Assembly: GCA_024278565.1 (NCBI GenBank)
Contig: JAJRSY010000062.1
Location: 1-8,953 of the forward strand
DNA length: 8,953 bases
DNA from: Bacteroidota bacterium
Lineage (GTDB): Bacteria; Bacteroidota; Bacteroidia; Flavobacteriales; Flavobacteriaceae
Reading direction: 5' to 3'
A program made the translations under genes and the position numbers. The notes under the pieces were generated by a model. It was not told the DNA's origin and searched no databases. It saw only the letters and a list, made by a program, of their open reading frames with translations. Positions 1-7,052 of the stretch are shown piece after piece (within the stretch, counting starts at the first letter, position 1; every line of letters starts with the position of its first letter).

Positions 1-2
1 AA

Positions 3-80
3 AAGATTACAGAATCACTCGCCAAAGGCTTGGTCATTGATTGGGAATTAGAAGGAGTGCCCCATCTTATTCTTCAATAA
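3..80 (+). CDS. 3' end of an unidentified gene (partial)
   Basis: One plus-strand frame is open from the left edge and ends at a TAA at 78-80, reading ...ESLAKGLVIDWELEGVPHL and then ILQ. The other two plus frames hit stops by about base 51. The codon choice looks coding, but only about 25 codons are visible, so no family can be assigned. The stop lies 14 bases inside the 3' end of the minus-strand gene that follows, giving a tail-to-tail overlap with no room for a separate terminator. This is an inference from a short open stretch and it may be chance. Confidence 0.45.
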   Translation, partial: KITESLAKGLVIDWELEGVPHLILQ

Positions 81-1482
81 CCTCATATCGGGAATCTTTC
101 AGGTACTTTGCGACCAGCACATTGAACTCTGGTGTAATACGAAGCAATGCGGTGTGCTCAAGGGCATAAAGCCCAGTCTTGTTGGTATACCCATTCTTCA
201 ACAACTCTTCGAGATAGAAAAGTGCCGTACCGTAATCTTCAATATTCGAATTGTACGAAATGATCTTTAGATACGAACTATGATCTTTTGGGTCGGTAAT
301 CGTTCTGAGCATCCAAAGAAAATTCAAAGCCTCACCATCAATTACCTTCTGGGCATTTATAAAATCAATATTGTCGGCTATGACCGCATTCAGGTACGAC
401 TTTAGGCGTTTTCCCATTTGTTTCTCTAACACATTGGTGCTTTTCGCATACTTGGCCAACTCTTCCATTTGGTACTTCCACCAGCCTAAGTTGTTGTAAT
501 TATAGGTGAGGATATCTTCTTCGAGGTAATAAACAAAATCATCTTTTATCAACTGTTCTTTAAATAAAAAAGCCTTTTGGCCACGGTTGAGCTTTTTGAA
601 AGACATACTCCTTCGCAAGGTTTTAGCACTTTCCTTCAAGGAATCTACATTTTTAAGAGGCCTATAAACGGCTATCATCTGGCTCAAAAGGGTATTGGCC
701 ATCAAAGGTTTATTTGCCGCTATCAACGTACTTACCCTACCCAAATTACTACGGTAGGCATCATCGATAAAAGCATCTTCTTTAGCTATTTTACCCTTGG
801 CCATTGAAGCCAAAGTGAAAATTTCGAAAGCCTTGGCTATGTAGGTTGACCTCGGCCACTCATGACCCCCGTCAAACAACAAGACATGATTGGGGAATTT
901 CAGTTTGTTCAAACTTCTTTGCGAATTCAGCATCGAAGTATAATTGTAATCTTCATTACCCACAATACCCAAAAAATGAAATCGGTTTTTACTGCTTAAA
1001 ACCTCAATATTGGCAATTGGCGAGCCACACGAAATCACACCCTGTACTTCTTTGATAAAGGTTGGTATCAAAGATGCCAATCTTGCCCCACCAGAAAAGC
1101 CAGCGGTATAAGTTCTGTCTTTTTTTATGGGAAACATTGAAAAAACACTAGTGAACATTCTACTGGTAATCAGAATATTTTTCGAAAGGGGCAGACTATC
1201 ATGAACATTATTTGATGCTGCCAAAATATATCCCTGTTTCTCAGCTGCCTCTCTGAACATGCTCAAGGCCTGTTTACCCCGCCCTTGCACATCAAAAACG
1301 AAGACCACAGGCCATTTTTTTGAAGCTTCAAAACTGGTCGGAAGGTAGAGTGCAAAATTTTCTTGAATTGAATCGTTTACCTGTATGTCATCGATAATGG
1401 TTCCTTTTTTGAGGGTCAGTTGCTGAGCGGTACCATAAAAAATAGCACTACAAAGGAAAAACAAGAATATTATTTTTTTCAT
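67..1482 (-). CDS. secreted alpha/beta-hydrolase-like protein with a long helical C-terminal region
   Basis: This is a 471-residue protein when started at the ATG at 1482 (MKKIIFLFF...). A TTG four codons upstream is possible but less likely, because the ATG directly opens a classical signal peptide: KK, then a hydrophobic core at residues 4-16, with likely cleavage near residue 19 (FYGTA/QQ). Residues about 40-225 look like an alpha/beta hydrolase of the esterase or PHB-depolymerase-like type. There is a strand WPVVFVFD (57-64), a nucleophile elbow GFSGG with Ser130, a possible acid in GNED (Asp178), and a catalytic-type His207 in DGGHEWP. Residues about 235-471 are alpha-helical, TPR-like in pattern, and ending PEFNVLVAKYL; they carry no motif I can name. 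The substrate is unknown. It probably acts in the periplasm or outside the cell. It lies 87 bp downstream of the MscS gene on the same strand, and co-transcription is possible but not shown. Confidence 0.8.
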   Translation of the reverse strand: MKKIIFLFFLCSAIFYGTAQQLTLKKGTIIDDIQVNDSIQENFALYLPTSFEASKKWPVVFVFDVQGRGKQALSMFREAAEKQGYILAASNNVHDSLPLSKNILITSRMFTSVFSMFPIKKDRTYTAGFSGGARLASLIPTFIKEVQGVISCGSPIANIEVLSSKNRFHFLGIVGNEDYNYTSMLNSQRSLNKLKFPNHVLLFDGGHEWPRSTYIAKAFEIFTLASMAKGKIAKEDAFIDDAYRSNLGRVSTLIAANKPLMANTLLSQMIAVYRPLKNVDSLKESAKTLRRSMSFKKLNRGQKAFLFKEQLIKDDFVYYLEEDILTYNYNNLGWWKYQMEELAKYAKSTNVLEKQMGKRLKSYLNAVIADNIDFINAQKVIDGEALNFLWMLRTITDPKDHSSYLKIISYNSNIEDYGTALFYLEELLKNGYTNKTGLYALEHTALLRITPEFNVLVAKYLKDSRYEVIEE

Positions 1483-1569
1483 ATGATATAACAACTATCA
1501 AAAATCTAGCCAAAAAACCATTCCATATAGCCCAAAAACAATTTAGCTCGTAGTACGGAAACCATAAAT

Positions 1570-2394
1570 CTATTCCCCGATCGCACCCATTTCAACGCCT
1601 TCAGAATAGGCCACTTTTATATTATTGGCACTAAAGGCGCGCTTTATCGCTTTGTTCGATTCGAAAGTAACATCCCAATAATCATCGGGTGATACATAGG
1701 GACGCACAAGAAGTTGCACACTATGACTATCGAAGTTTTCTATACCAATATCGGGCAGCGGTTCTTTCAATACCTTCGGAAGTTCAAGAAGCGCATCAAT
1801 AATGATTCTTTGCACCTTGGGAAAACTCTCATCGTACGGCATGGTAACTTTCAACTCTAATCGAATCTTTCCTTTTTCAGAAAAATTGGTCACCACTGAA
1901 TCGGTGATCTTTGAATTGGGGATAATCAATATTTTATTGCCGGGAGTCAATACATCAGTACTAAAAATACCTATTTCCTCTACCCTTCCGAACTTGTCTT
2001 CCAACTGGATCCAATCTCCTATCTTATAGGGTTTCAAGGTCAGTATCAATATACCCGAGGCAAAATTGCCCAAACTGCCCTGCAGCGCCATGCCAACCGC
2101 AAAACCCACTGCGGCTAAAATTGCCATGAGACCCGTTAAATCAGCACCGATAATGGAAGCAATTGCAAAAAGAACTGCTCCTTTCAATATAACACTGACC
2201 GTGGATGACAAAAACGGCCTCAGCGTTTCAGAAAAACCTGTTTTCTCTAAAGCGATACCCACTAGTTTCACCAGTTTTTTCACCACTTTAAAACCAACCC
2301 AAAGAATCAAGCCCGCCAAAAATATTTTAGGCAAGAAGAAAACAGCCTTATCTATAGCTATTTGCAGGTATTCATTGACCGTGTCCAATTCCAT
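1570..2394 (-). CDS. small-conductance mechanosensitive channel, MscS family
   Basis: This is a 274-residue inner-membrane channel of the short MscS type, which opens under membrane tension to release solutes during osmotic downshock. Three membrane segments are visible: about 17-39, 66-84 and 87-118. The third has the family's Gly/Ala-rich pore helix (AILAAVGFAVGMALQGSLGN followed by FASGILIL), leading into KPYKIGDWI, the start of the beta domain (about 122-180). The C-terminal alpha/beta domain follows, with a short tail VEMGAIGE. The length matches E. coli MscS (about 286 residues). I chose the ATG at 2394 (MELDTVNEYL). A start 15 codons upstream at 2439 would add residues with no homology-like features and would sit within the leader. 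A TAATTTTG box about 90 bases upstream may be its promoter. The family assignment is firm; the exact paralogue is not resolvable. Confidence 0.95.
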   Translation of the reverse strand: MELDTVNEYLQIAIDKAVFFLPKIFLAGLILWVGFKVVKKLVKLVGIALEKTGFSETLRPFLSSTVSVILKGAVLFAIASIIGADLTGLMAILAAVGFAVGMALQGSLGNFASGILILTLKPYKIGDWIQLEDKFGRVEEIGIFSTDVLTPGNKILIIPNSKITDSVVTNFSEKGKIRLELKVTMPYDESFPKVQRIIIDALLELPKVLKEPLPDIGIENFDSHSVQLLVRPYVSPDDYWDVTFESNKAIKRAFSANNIKVAYSEGVEMGAIGE

Positions 2395-2483
2395 AGTATA
2401 AAATAAACGATTAAAAGGTTTACTTACAAGTATTCGCACTCATTTTACAGTTTTTTTTAGAGGTTGGTAGATTAGTACACACG

Positions 2484-2491
2484 CAAAATTA
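2484..2491 (-). promoter_or_regulatory. candidate -7 promoter box for the MscS gene
   Basis: On the minus strand this reads TAATTTTG, an exact match to the Bacteroidota -7 consensus TAnnTTTG. It would give a leader of about 85 nt before the ATG at 2394. No clear TTTG -33 element lies at the usual distance upstream, so the call rests on the -7 box alone. Confidence 0.35.
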
Positions 2492-2525
2492 ATTATAATA
2501 ATATGATTGTCTGTAGTTTGTTGTT

Positions 2526-2595
2526 TTGTCCGTTCGAGCGCAGTCGAGAACTATACCAAATTCTAAGAAGGCCTCGACTGCGCTCGAACGGGCAA
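2526..2595. repeat. inverted repeat, 19-bp perfect arms
   Basis: The left arm ccgttcgagcgcagtcgag (2530-2548) is the exact reverse complement of the right arm at 2573-2591. The arms extend outward by one G-U and three further pairs, to 2526 and 2595, and enclose a 24-nt loop. As RNA or single-stranded DNA this would be a very stable hairpin. There is no T-run directly after it on either strand, so it is not a textbook terminator. From general knowledge this motif type recurs between genes in flavobacterial genomes; copy number cannot be tested here. Confidence 0.85.
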
Positions 2596-2704
2596 TAAGC
2601 CACAAAACCAATGAAAAAAGCAAGTAGCTTACTACTGACCTCTACTATTTTTAATCGCACCGCCCTCTAAAATACGACTTCATTATGGCACGAAAGCCTT
2701 CATT

Positions 2705-2726
2705 CCTGCCCGTCCGGCAGGCGGGC
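2705..2726. repeat. extragenic palindrome, degenerate copy
   Basis: This is a variant of the CCTGCCTGCCGGCAGGCAGG-type GC-rich palindrome found five times in this window. Here cctgcc (2705-2710) faces ggcagg (2716-2721), followed by cgggc. It lies just outside the left arm of the long inverted-repeat element. Confidence 0.55.
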
Positions 2727-2740
2727 TCGGTTCCAAACAA

Positions 2741-2930
2741 TATACTCCTGCCAAATGAAAATCCAAAATTTCAACCTGCCTGCCGGCAGGCTTGGTCTTT
2801 TCCCCCATACCTTCGTTAAAATTTATCGCCGTAGCTAAGGCTATGCCGAACCCCAAAGCTTCGGGGTTGCCTTGGTATGGGAAAAAAGCCCTGCCTTGAT
2901 TCTCCCGAATTTCCATTTGGCAGGAGTATA
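2741..2930. repeat. about 190-bp imperfect inverted-repeat element (MITE-like)
   Basis: The outer arms are a 17-bp perfect inverted repeat: tatactcctgccaaatg at 2741-2757 pairs with 2914-2930. Pairing resumes inside, with ccccatacc-type sequence near 2803-2811 against ggtatggg at 2874-2881. At the centre is a small hairpin, aacccc (2849-2854) with ggggtt (2863-2868). A palindrome, cctgccggcagg (2779-2790), sits inside the left arm. Together this folds into one long branched hairpin. It encodes nothing convincing. It could be a nonautonomous mobile repeat or a structured transcript. The pairing is directly visible; mobility is inference. Confidence 0.65.
2775..2790. repeat. extragenic palindrome inside the long inverted-repeat element
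   Basis: The sequence cctgcctgccggcagg contains the perfect 12-bp palindrome cctgcc/ggcagg (2779-2790). It is the same motif as the copies at 7087, 7188 and 7611. Confidence 0.7.
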
Positions 2931-3019
2931 ATTCAAGACGCATTCATTGAGCTCGTTTAACTTTTTCAATTAGTCACACTTAAATAAAACAAACCTACTA
3001 GAATCGAATGCTGACAAAT

Positions 3020-3472
3020 CTAAACCAAATTTTTGGTTATCGACGCATTGGTCACAACATTGGAAAGTATGATATGGGTACGGGTCTCACCGTATTGAAT
3101 CAACTTATCAATAAATTGCTCAAGATGAAACTGATCTTTCAACACCACCTCCATAACAATATTCTCATTGCCCGTTATTCGATAGCAATTGATTACTTCT
3201 TCAAAAGAGATCACCAAGGCCAAAAAAGGTTTTAGTTTGCCCATAAAAGCACGTAGGGTTATGATTGCTTTTAGCTGATGCCCCGTCATTGCATGTGACA
3301 CCATGGCCTTATAGCCCTGTAAAATACCGAGGTCCTCCATCTTCCTCACGCGCTCTGCTACCGCTGGCGGCGTTAAACCGACTTTGCGGCCAATATTCGC
3401 AAAAGACTCTCGGGCATTCTCTTGAAGACTTTCCAATATCTTCCAGTTTAAATCATCGATATTTACATTCAA
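3020..3472 (-). CDS. Lrp/AsnC-family transcriptional regulator
   Basis: This 150-residue protein has the family's typical length and order. An N-terminal winged helix-turn-helix spans about residues 4-52 (IDDLNWKILESLQENAR, then IGRKVGLTPPAVAERVRKM and LGIL). A C-terminal RAM (ligand-binding, oligomerising) domain spans about 67-142, with the effector-loop region YRITGNENIVMEVVLKD at 97-113. Members usually form dimers or octamers that bind amino acids or related small molecules and wrap target DNA. The GNEN loop replaces the more common GD-x-D, so the ligand is not predictable. It is transcribed away from the gene at 3593, with 120 bp between the starts. Autoregulation or control of that divergent neighbour would be typical, but no operator is demonstrated. 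A short aaccaaa/tttggtt inverted repeat overlaps the stop region (3023-3038); its 2-nt loop makes it a poor terminator. Confidence 0.93.
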   Translation of the reverse strand: MNVNIDDLNWKILESLQENARESFANIGRKVGLTPPAVAERVRKMEDLGILQGYKAMVSHAMTGHQLKAIITLRAFMGKLKPFLALVISFEEVINCYRITGNENIVMEVVLKDQFHLEQFIDKLIQYGETRTHIILSNVVTNASITKNLV

Positions 3473-3592
3473 AATTAAATCGCTATTATTATTTGGTTTC
3501 GAAAGTAAAAATACATAATTACTATCGATTTTAAATACTAAACCTATAATTTGAACGTAACTTTATAGTCTTGTATTGCTATTACTAAGAAT

Positions 3593-4006
3593 ATGGTTAA
3601 CGAAAACCTTGGATCCGTACCGGTTTACCGAAAAGCATTGGCACTGTGTGAAATAAGCAGCCATATTGCTTCGTATGTTTCATTTAATAAAGATTTGATA
3701 AAACTGTATGAATCAAATAGTCTGCGCGACACTATCGCCGATTCTTTAGTTACCGATACCCATCTTATTCCGCAAAAAATAGCCCAGGTCGAATCTTCTA
3801 CATCAAATGTAGAGCGAATACATACCACAACATTCATAAACATCATGATTCAAAACCTAAACTCATACTGCTTGGGTTTAGAAAAAGACGGTGTACAAGA
3901 GATGGAGTACCTCAACCTTCTTCGTAGTGAAATATTAAGTTTTCGCACATCTTTTAGAAAATGGAGCGGGTCTTTGCCCAACCCTGGCCTCGAAAATTTG
4001 AACTAA
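3593..4006 (+). CDS. hypothetical small helical protein
   Basis: This is a 137-residue soluble protein with no signal peptide or membrane segment. The sequence is predominantly alpha-helical in pattern, with about four amphipathic helices: 13-29 (KALALCEISSHIASYVS), 33-60, 65-95 and 100-125. It ends in a Pro/Asn-rich tail. Its size and helix layout resemble the four-helix-bundle proteins related to the 23S rRNA intervening-sequence protein family, but I see no diagnostic motif, so that is only a suggestion. It starts with ATG at 3593 and is divergent from the Lrp/AsnC gene, making it a natural candidate target of that regulator. A near-match to the -7 box (TATAATTTG, with one extra spacer base) lies at 3545-3553. 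The gap to purU is 114 bp. Confidence 0.75.
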   Translation: MVNENLGSVPVYRKALALCEISSHIASYVSFNKDLIKLYESNSLRDTIADSLVTDTHLIPQKIAQVESSTSNVERIHTTTFINIMIQNLNSYCLGLEKDGVQEMEYLNLLRSEILSFRTSFRKWSGSLPNPGLENLN

Positions 4007-4062
4007 CGGGATCGTTGAGCTACTACTTACAATAAACGCTTAAAAATCATCCTTTTCTTTAG

Positions 4063-4099
4063 TTTGACGCTTTCAACCATCTTTTATGTGTTAATTTTG
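4063..4099 (+). promoter_or_regulatory. candidate promoter for purU
   Basis: A TTTG at 4063-4066 and an exact TAnnTTTG-type -7 box TAATTTTG at 4092-4099 fit the Bacteroidota promoter pattern. The 25-base gap is slightly longer than the usual 17-23, which weakens the -33 call. Transcription from here would start about 15 bases before the TTG start codon, giving purU its own promoter separate from the upstream gene. Confidence 0.45.
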
Positions 4100-4120
4100 A
4101 TTATTCAAAAGACATAAAAT

Positions 4121-4972
4121 TTGAAGACAACCATTCTCATCAACTGCCCTGACCAATCGGGAATCGTGTGTGCGGTCACAGGGTTTATTCACGCCAAGGG
4201 CGGCAATATCATTTACCTTGACCAGCATGTAGACAAACAGGCCGATGTTTTTTTTATGCGCTTGGAAAGTGATTTCAACACCGATAAATTTTCAATGAGC
4301 GTTTTTAAAAACGAATTTGAAACCAGCTTGGTCCTGCCCTACAAAATGAAATGGAGCCTTCACACAGATGACAGCACACCAACAATGGCTCTCTTCGTAT
4401 CAAAATACGACCACTGCCTATATGATTTATTGAGCAGGCACAATTCGGGTGAACTAAAAATAAAGATTGCGTTCATTCTTAGCAACCATATTGATTTAAA
4501 GCACATTGCCAATCAGTTTGAGATTCCTTTCCACCATATACCCGTCACAAAAAAAACCAAAGCCGCTGCCGAAACCAAGCAACTCGATCTTTTGAAAAAA
4601 AACGGAGTCGATTTCATTGTTTTGGCGCGTTATATGCAAATAGTCAGCGGTACGATCATTGATAACTATTCAGACAAGATCATCAATATTCACCATTCTT
4701 TTTTACCTGCATTTGCAGGGGCCAAGCCCTATCATGCCGCTTTTAAAAGAGGTGTTAAAATCATAGGTGCCACAAGCCATTACGTGACCGAAGAACTTGA
4801 TGCAGGCCCAATCATAGAACAAGACGTAACCACTGTTTCACACTCCCACACCATTGATGATTTTATAGCCAAGGGTCGAGATCTTGAGAAAATCGTTCTT
4901 TCACGGGCCGTAAAATTACATGTACTGCACAAAACCATGGTCTATAATAATAAGACGGTTATCTTTTCTTAA
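4121..4972 (+). CDS. purU: formyltetrahydrofolate deformylase
   Basis: PurU hydrolyses 10-formyltetrahydrofolate to tetrahydrofolate and formate, balancing the one-carbon pool and feeding formate-dependent purine synthesis. The 283-residue length matches the family (E. coli 280). An N-terminal ACT domain (about 3-75) opens with ILINCPDQSGIVCAVTGFI. The formyltransferase-fold catalytic domain (about 87-280) shows FHHIPV (137-142), LARYMQIVSG (168-177), INIHHSFLPAFAGAKPYHAA (188-207) and LDAGPII (226-232). These supply the Asn189/His191/Asp227 trio expected for this fold. The start is TTG at 4121. An in-frame TAA lies two codons upstream (4115-4117), and the first in-frame ATG (near 4256) would delete half the ACT domain. 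The gene sits near an Lrp/AsnC regulator, which is suggestive because PurU activity is tied to glycine and methionine metabolism, but no operator is shown. Confidence 0.96.
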   Translation: MKTTILINCPDQSGIVCAVTGFIHAKGGNIIYLDQHVDKQADVFFMRLESDFNTDKFSMSVFKNEFETSLVLPYKMKWSLHTDDSTPTMALFVSKYDHCLYDLLSRHNSGELKIKIAFILSNHIDLKHIANQFEIPFHHIPVTKKTKAAAETKQLDLLKKNGVDFIVLARYMQIVSGTIIDNYSDKIINIHHSFLPAFAGAKPYHAAFKRGVKIIGATSHYVTEELDAGPIIEQDVTTVSHSHTIDDFIAKGRDLEKIVLSRAVKLHVLHKTMVYNNKTVIFS

Positions 4973-5034
4973 AGAACTGGCTTATACTCCTTCAAATTTC
5001 AATCATTCAGTTTTTTTCAGAAAGAAGCATACTA

Positions 5035-5063
5035 TTGACATTGGTATTTCGTTCTAATGTCAA
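5035..5063. repeat. small inverted repeat downstream of purU
   Basis: ttgacatt (5035-5042) and aatgtcaa (5056-5063) are perfect 8-bp arms around a 13-nt spacer. There is no GC-rich stem or T-run, so it is more like an operator or chance than a terminator. The rest of the 258-bp gap between purU and the DUF4197 gene shows nothing I can assign. Confidence 0.3.
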
Positions 5064-5230
5064 GTCAAGCTGAAATAACGTATAGGCAATCATATATTTT
5101 GTGCCAGATTTAGGCAAAAAACCATTGTATAGCAGTAGCTACGAAATGATCGTTCAACGACCCTATGGCGCAAAAGATGTATTTTGACACTAATGGTAGT
5201 TACACTTTTTCCTTATTATAAATTTACGAA

Positions 5231-5926
5231 ATGAAAAAAGCATTTTTGATTTTAGTTGTGTTTCAGTTGATGGCCTGCGGAGAACTGCAACAGGTTGTAA
5301 ACCAATTGCCACAAAGCACCTCAACCCTTGACATAGCGGGAGGATTAAGGGAAGCCTTGCACATGGGCATTGAAAAGCGAGTGACCAAACTCACGCAAAA
5401 AGACGGTTTTCTGAAAAATGACCTGGTAAAGATTTTGTTGCCAAAAGACCTACAGAAAGTAGATAAGACGTTACGTGACATTGGACTGGGAAATTTGGCA
5501 GATGAAGGGCTGCGTGTTTTAAACCGTGCAGCCGAAGATGCTGTGAGTGAAGCTACGCCTATTTTTATCAATGCCATAAAAAATATCAGCTTTAGCGATG
5601 CCAAATCTATTTTGTTGGGCAGTGATGATGCCGCTACCAAATACCTCACCCAACGCACCCAAACAGCGCTATACGCTAAATTCAATCCTGTAATAAAAAG
5701 TTCTTTTGAAAAAGTAGGAGCCGATAAGATCTGGAACAACCTTATTACCAGGTACAATAGCATACCACTTACCAACAATGTCAACCCAAATTTGACAGAT
5801 TACGTCACACAAGAAGCTCTTGATGGTGTCTTTACTATGATCGCCGTTGAAGAAAAAGAGATACGTACCCAAACAGCTTCAAGAACCACGGATCTTTTAA
5901 AAAAGGTTTTCAGCCTTCAAGATTAA
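5231..5926 (+). CDS. DUF4197 domain lipoprotein
   Basis: This 231-residue protein carries a lipoprotein signal: KK, a hydrophobic stretch at 4-14, and a lipobox LMAC with Cys16 as the predicted lipidated residue. The mature protein is therefore probably anchored in the envelope and faces the periplasm. The remainder (about 36-228) fits the DUF4197 family, with GGLREALHMGIEKRV, KDGFLKND, VLNRAAEDAVSEATPIFINA, SFSDAKSILLGSDDAATKYL and KFNPVIKSSFEKVG in the family's usual order. No catalytic residues are known for DUF4197 and its role is unknown; the sequence is almost entirely helical. It starts at the ATG at 5231, and a GATTAA end gives the stop. A strong terminator lies about 145 bases downstream, so it is probably a single-gene unit. 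Confidence 0.92.
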   Translation: MKKAFLILVVFQLMACGELQQVVNQLPQSTSTLDIAGGLREALHMGIEKRVTKLTQKDGFLKNDLVKILLPKDLQKVDKTLRDIGLGNLADEGLRVLNRAAEDAVSEATPIFINAIKNISFSDAKSILLGSDDAATKYLTQRTQTALYAKFNPVIKSSFEKVGADKIWNNLITRYNSIPLTNNVNPNLTDYVTQEALDGVFTMIAVEEKEIRTQTASRTTDLLKKVFSLQD

Positions 5927-6071
5927 TATAAAAAAATTAGTAGTGATCGTTTATACTATTCTGAAGATTGACCCGTTCTACTATTTTAAGAACAACAAAA
6001 GAAACTGTTCAAGTTTGACAGCAACCTTGACACTAGAAATTTGAGTTAGTAATTTTTTGAGTTAGTTAGTT

Positions 6072-6098
6072 AAAACCGGTGGGAGCACCGGTTTTTTT
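6072..6098 (+). terminator. rho-independent terminator between convergent genes
   Basis: A perfect 10-bp stem, aaaaccggtg (6072-6081) with caccggtttt (6086-6095), closes a GGAG loop and runs into seven T residues (6092-6098) on the plus strand. It can end plus-strand transcripts from the DUF4197 gene. On the minus strand the stem is followed by only four T residues, so it may act more weakly for the hydrolase ending at 6130. Confidence 0.9.
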
Positions 6099-6129
6099 GT
6101 ATTTTGTATTTTTGCGCAAGAACAGCCCC

Positions 6130-6912
6130 CTAGCTTATATCAGACACATAATTGATGACCAGATTATTGAAGATTTTTGGTTGCTCAACATTTACAACAT
6201 GCCCACAATGCTCGATCAACACCAGACTTGATGTGGTATGCTTTTGCACCAATTTCTTTACCGAGGGCAAAAAGAGATGATCTTCGCCACCCATTACATA
6301 TAGCGTGGGTATTTTAATGTCATTGGTACGAAAAAATCGGAGCAGGGGATTGATTTCTGAAGTCAATTTAAACCACCTGATAAACTCTTTCTGATATAAT
6401 TTTTTTGCTTCACGAACAAAAAGCGATCTTGATTCTCTATGATTGCTGTTCGGCATGATCACAAAGGCAAAAAATTTGTATAGCCATATATAAGGCACGA
6501 TTGATTTAAAGATAACACCCAAACGCATCAAAACCTGAGATTTAAAACCCAACTTCATAATAGCACCGCCCATAACCATGCTCTCTACCATGTTCGGATA
6601 ACGCTCTGCGATATTTCGTATGAGAATGGTACCCAACGAAACCCCAACAAAATGTGATTTTTCAATATTTAGATGATTCACGACCTTAACGATATCATCG
6701 GTTATCGAGTCAAAGGTGTACTTCTCGCTAAAAGCATCTTTTATACTGGGCTTTGAATTACCGTGCCCCCTGAGATCGAGCAACAGCACATTGAAATGCT
6801 TTCGAAACTCTCGTACCTGTTTGTACCAAATAGACGAGCTGCCCCCAGCGCCGTGTACGAAGGTCACCCAAATTGTAGCATCTTGGTGTAGGTATGTGGT
6901 ATAGTTTAGCAA
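6130..6912 (-). CDS. alpha/beta hydrolase
   Basis: This 260-residue cytoplasmic alpha/beta hydrolase has the full catalytic layout. There is an oxyanion motif HGAGG (20-24), LDLRGHGNS (45-53), a nucleophile elbow GVSLG with Ser92, an acid in GGEDHLF (Asp211) and His238 in CGHVVNVEQP. The cap region (about 120-185) is rich in aromatic and basic residues. It resembles the broad lipase/esterase/haloperoxidase-like group; the substrate cannot be predicted. It has no signal peptide. The start is TTG at 6912: an in-frame TAA lies three codons upstream (6922-6924), and the next in-frame ATG is beyond residue 100, inside the fold. An AAGAG stretch just upstream could help ribosome binding, unusual in this window. 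The gene is convergent with the DUF4197 gene, with the terminator between them. A long leader of about 140 nt is possible. Confidence 0.92.
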   Translation of the reverse strand: MLNYTTYLHQDATIWVTFVHGAGGSSSIWYKQVREFRKHFNVLLLDLRGHGNSKPSIKDAFSEKYTFDSITDDIVKVVNHLNIEKSHFVGVSLGTILIRNIAERYPNMVESMVMGGAIMKLGFKSQVLMRLGVIFKSIVPYIWLYKFFAFVIMPNSNHRESRSLFVREAKKLYQKEFIRWFKLTSEINPLLRFFRTNDIKIPTLYVMGGEDHLFLPSVKKLVQKHTTSSLVLIEHCGHVVNVEQPKIFNNLVINYVSDIS

Positions 6913-7052
6913 GGCGTTCTCTTAGGTGTTCGTTTTAGCGATGAACACTTCTTGCAATGTAATAAAAAATTTCTTGAAACCGACTATAATAAGGTAATGC
7001 CCAAGAGGTAGCAGCTGCCGTGCCGTTCAGCAGTCCCGAAGCAGAGCGGTTG

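Larger units (their letters stand above)
2395..3019. other. gene-free, repeat-rich intergenic stretch
   Basis: No convincing gene lies between the MscS start and the Lrp/AsnC stop. The stretch contains the putative MscS promoter, a pair of 19-bp inverted arms (2526-2595), one extragenic palindrome at 2705-2726 and a long imperfect inverted-repeat element (2741-2930). A minus-strand open frame covers 2683-2943, but its sequence is dictated by the repeats (PAGRQV and PPAGRAG are translations of the palindromes), so I do not call it a gene. Confidence 0.75.

Noticed and set aside
2066..2401. 111-codon plus-strand frame opposite the MscS gene
   Set aside because: Antisense shadow of the channel gene, low-complexity and Lys/Pro/Ala-rich.
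2611..2670. Tiny plus-strand frame starting MKKASSLLL, like a signal peptide
   Set aside because: Only 19 codons, ending at TAA before the repeat element, with no continuation in another frame that I could see. Probably chance.
2683..2943. 86-codon open frame on the minus strand
   Set aside because: It lies entirely in the inverted-repeat element; its PAGRQV and PPAGRAG stretches are translations of the palindromes, and no domain is visible.
5263..5784. 173-codon open frame on the minus strand opposite the DUF4197 gene
   Set aside because: It is the antisense shadow of a well-supported lipoprotein gene.
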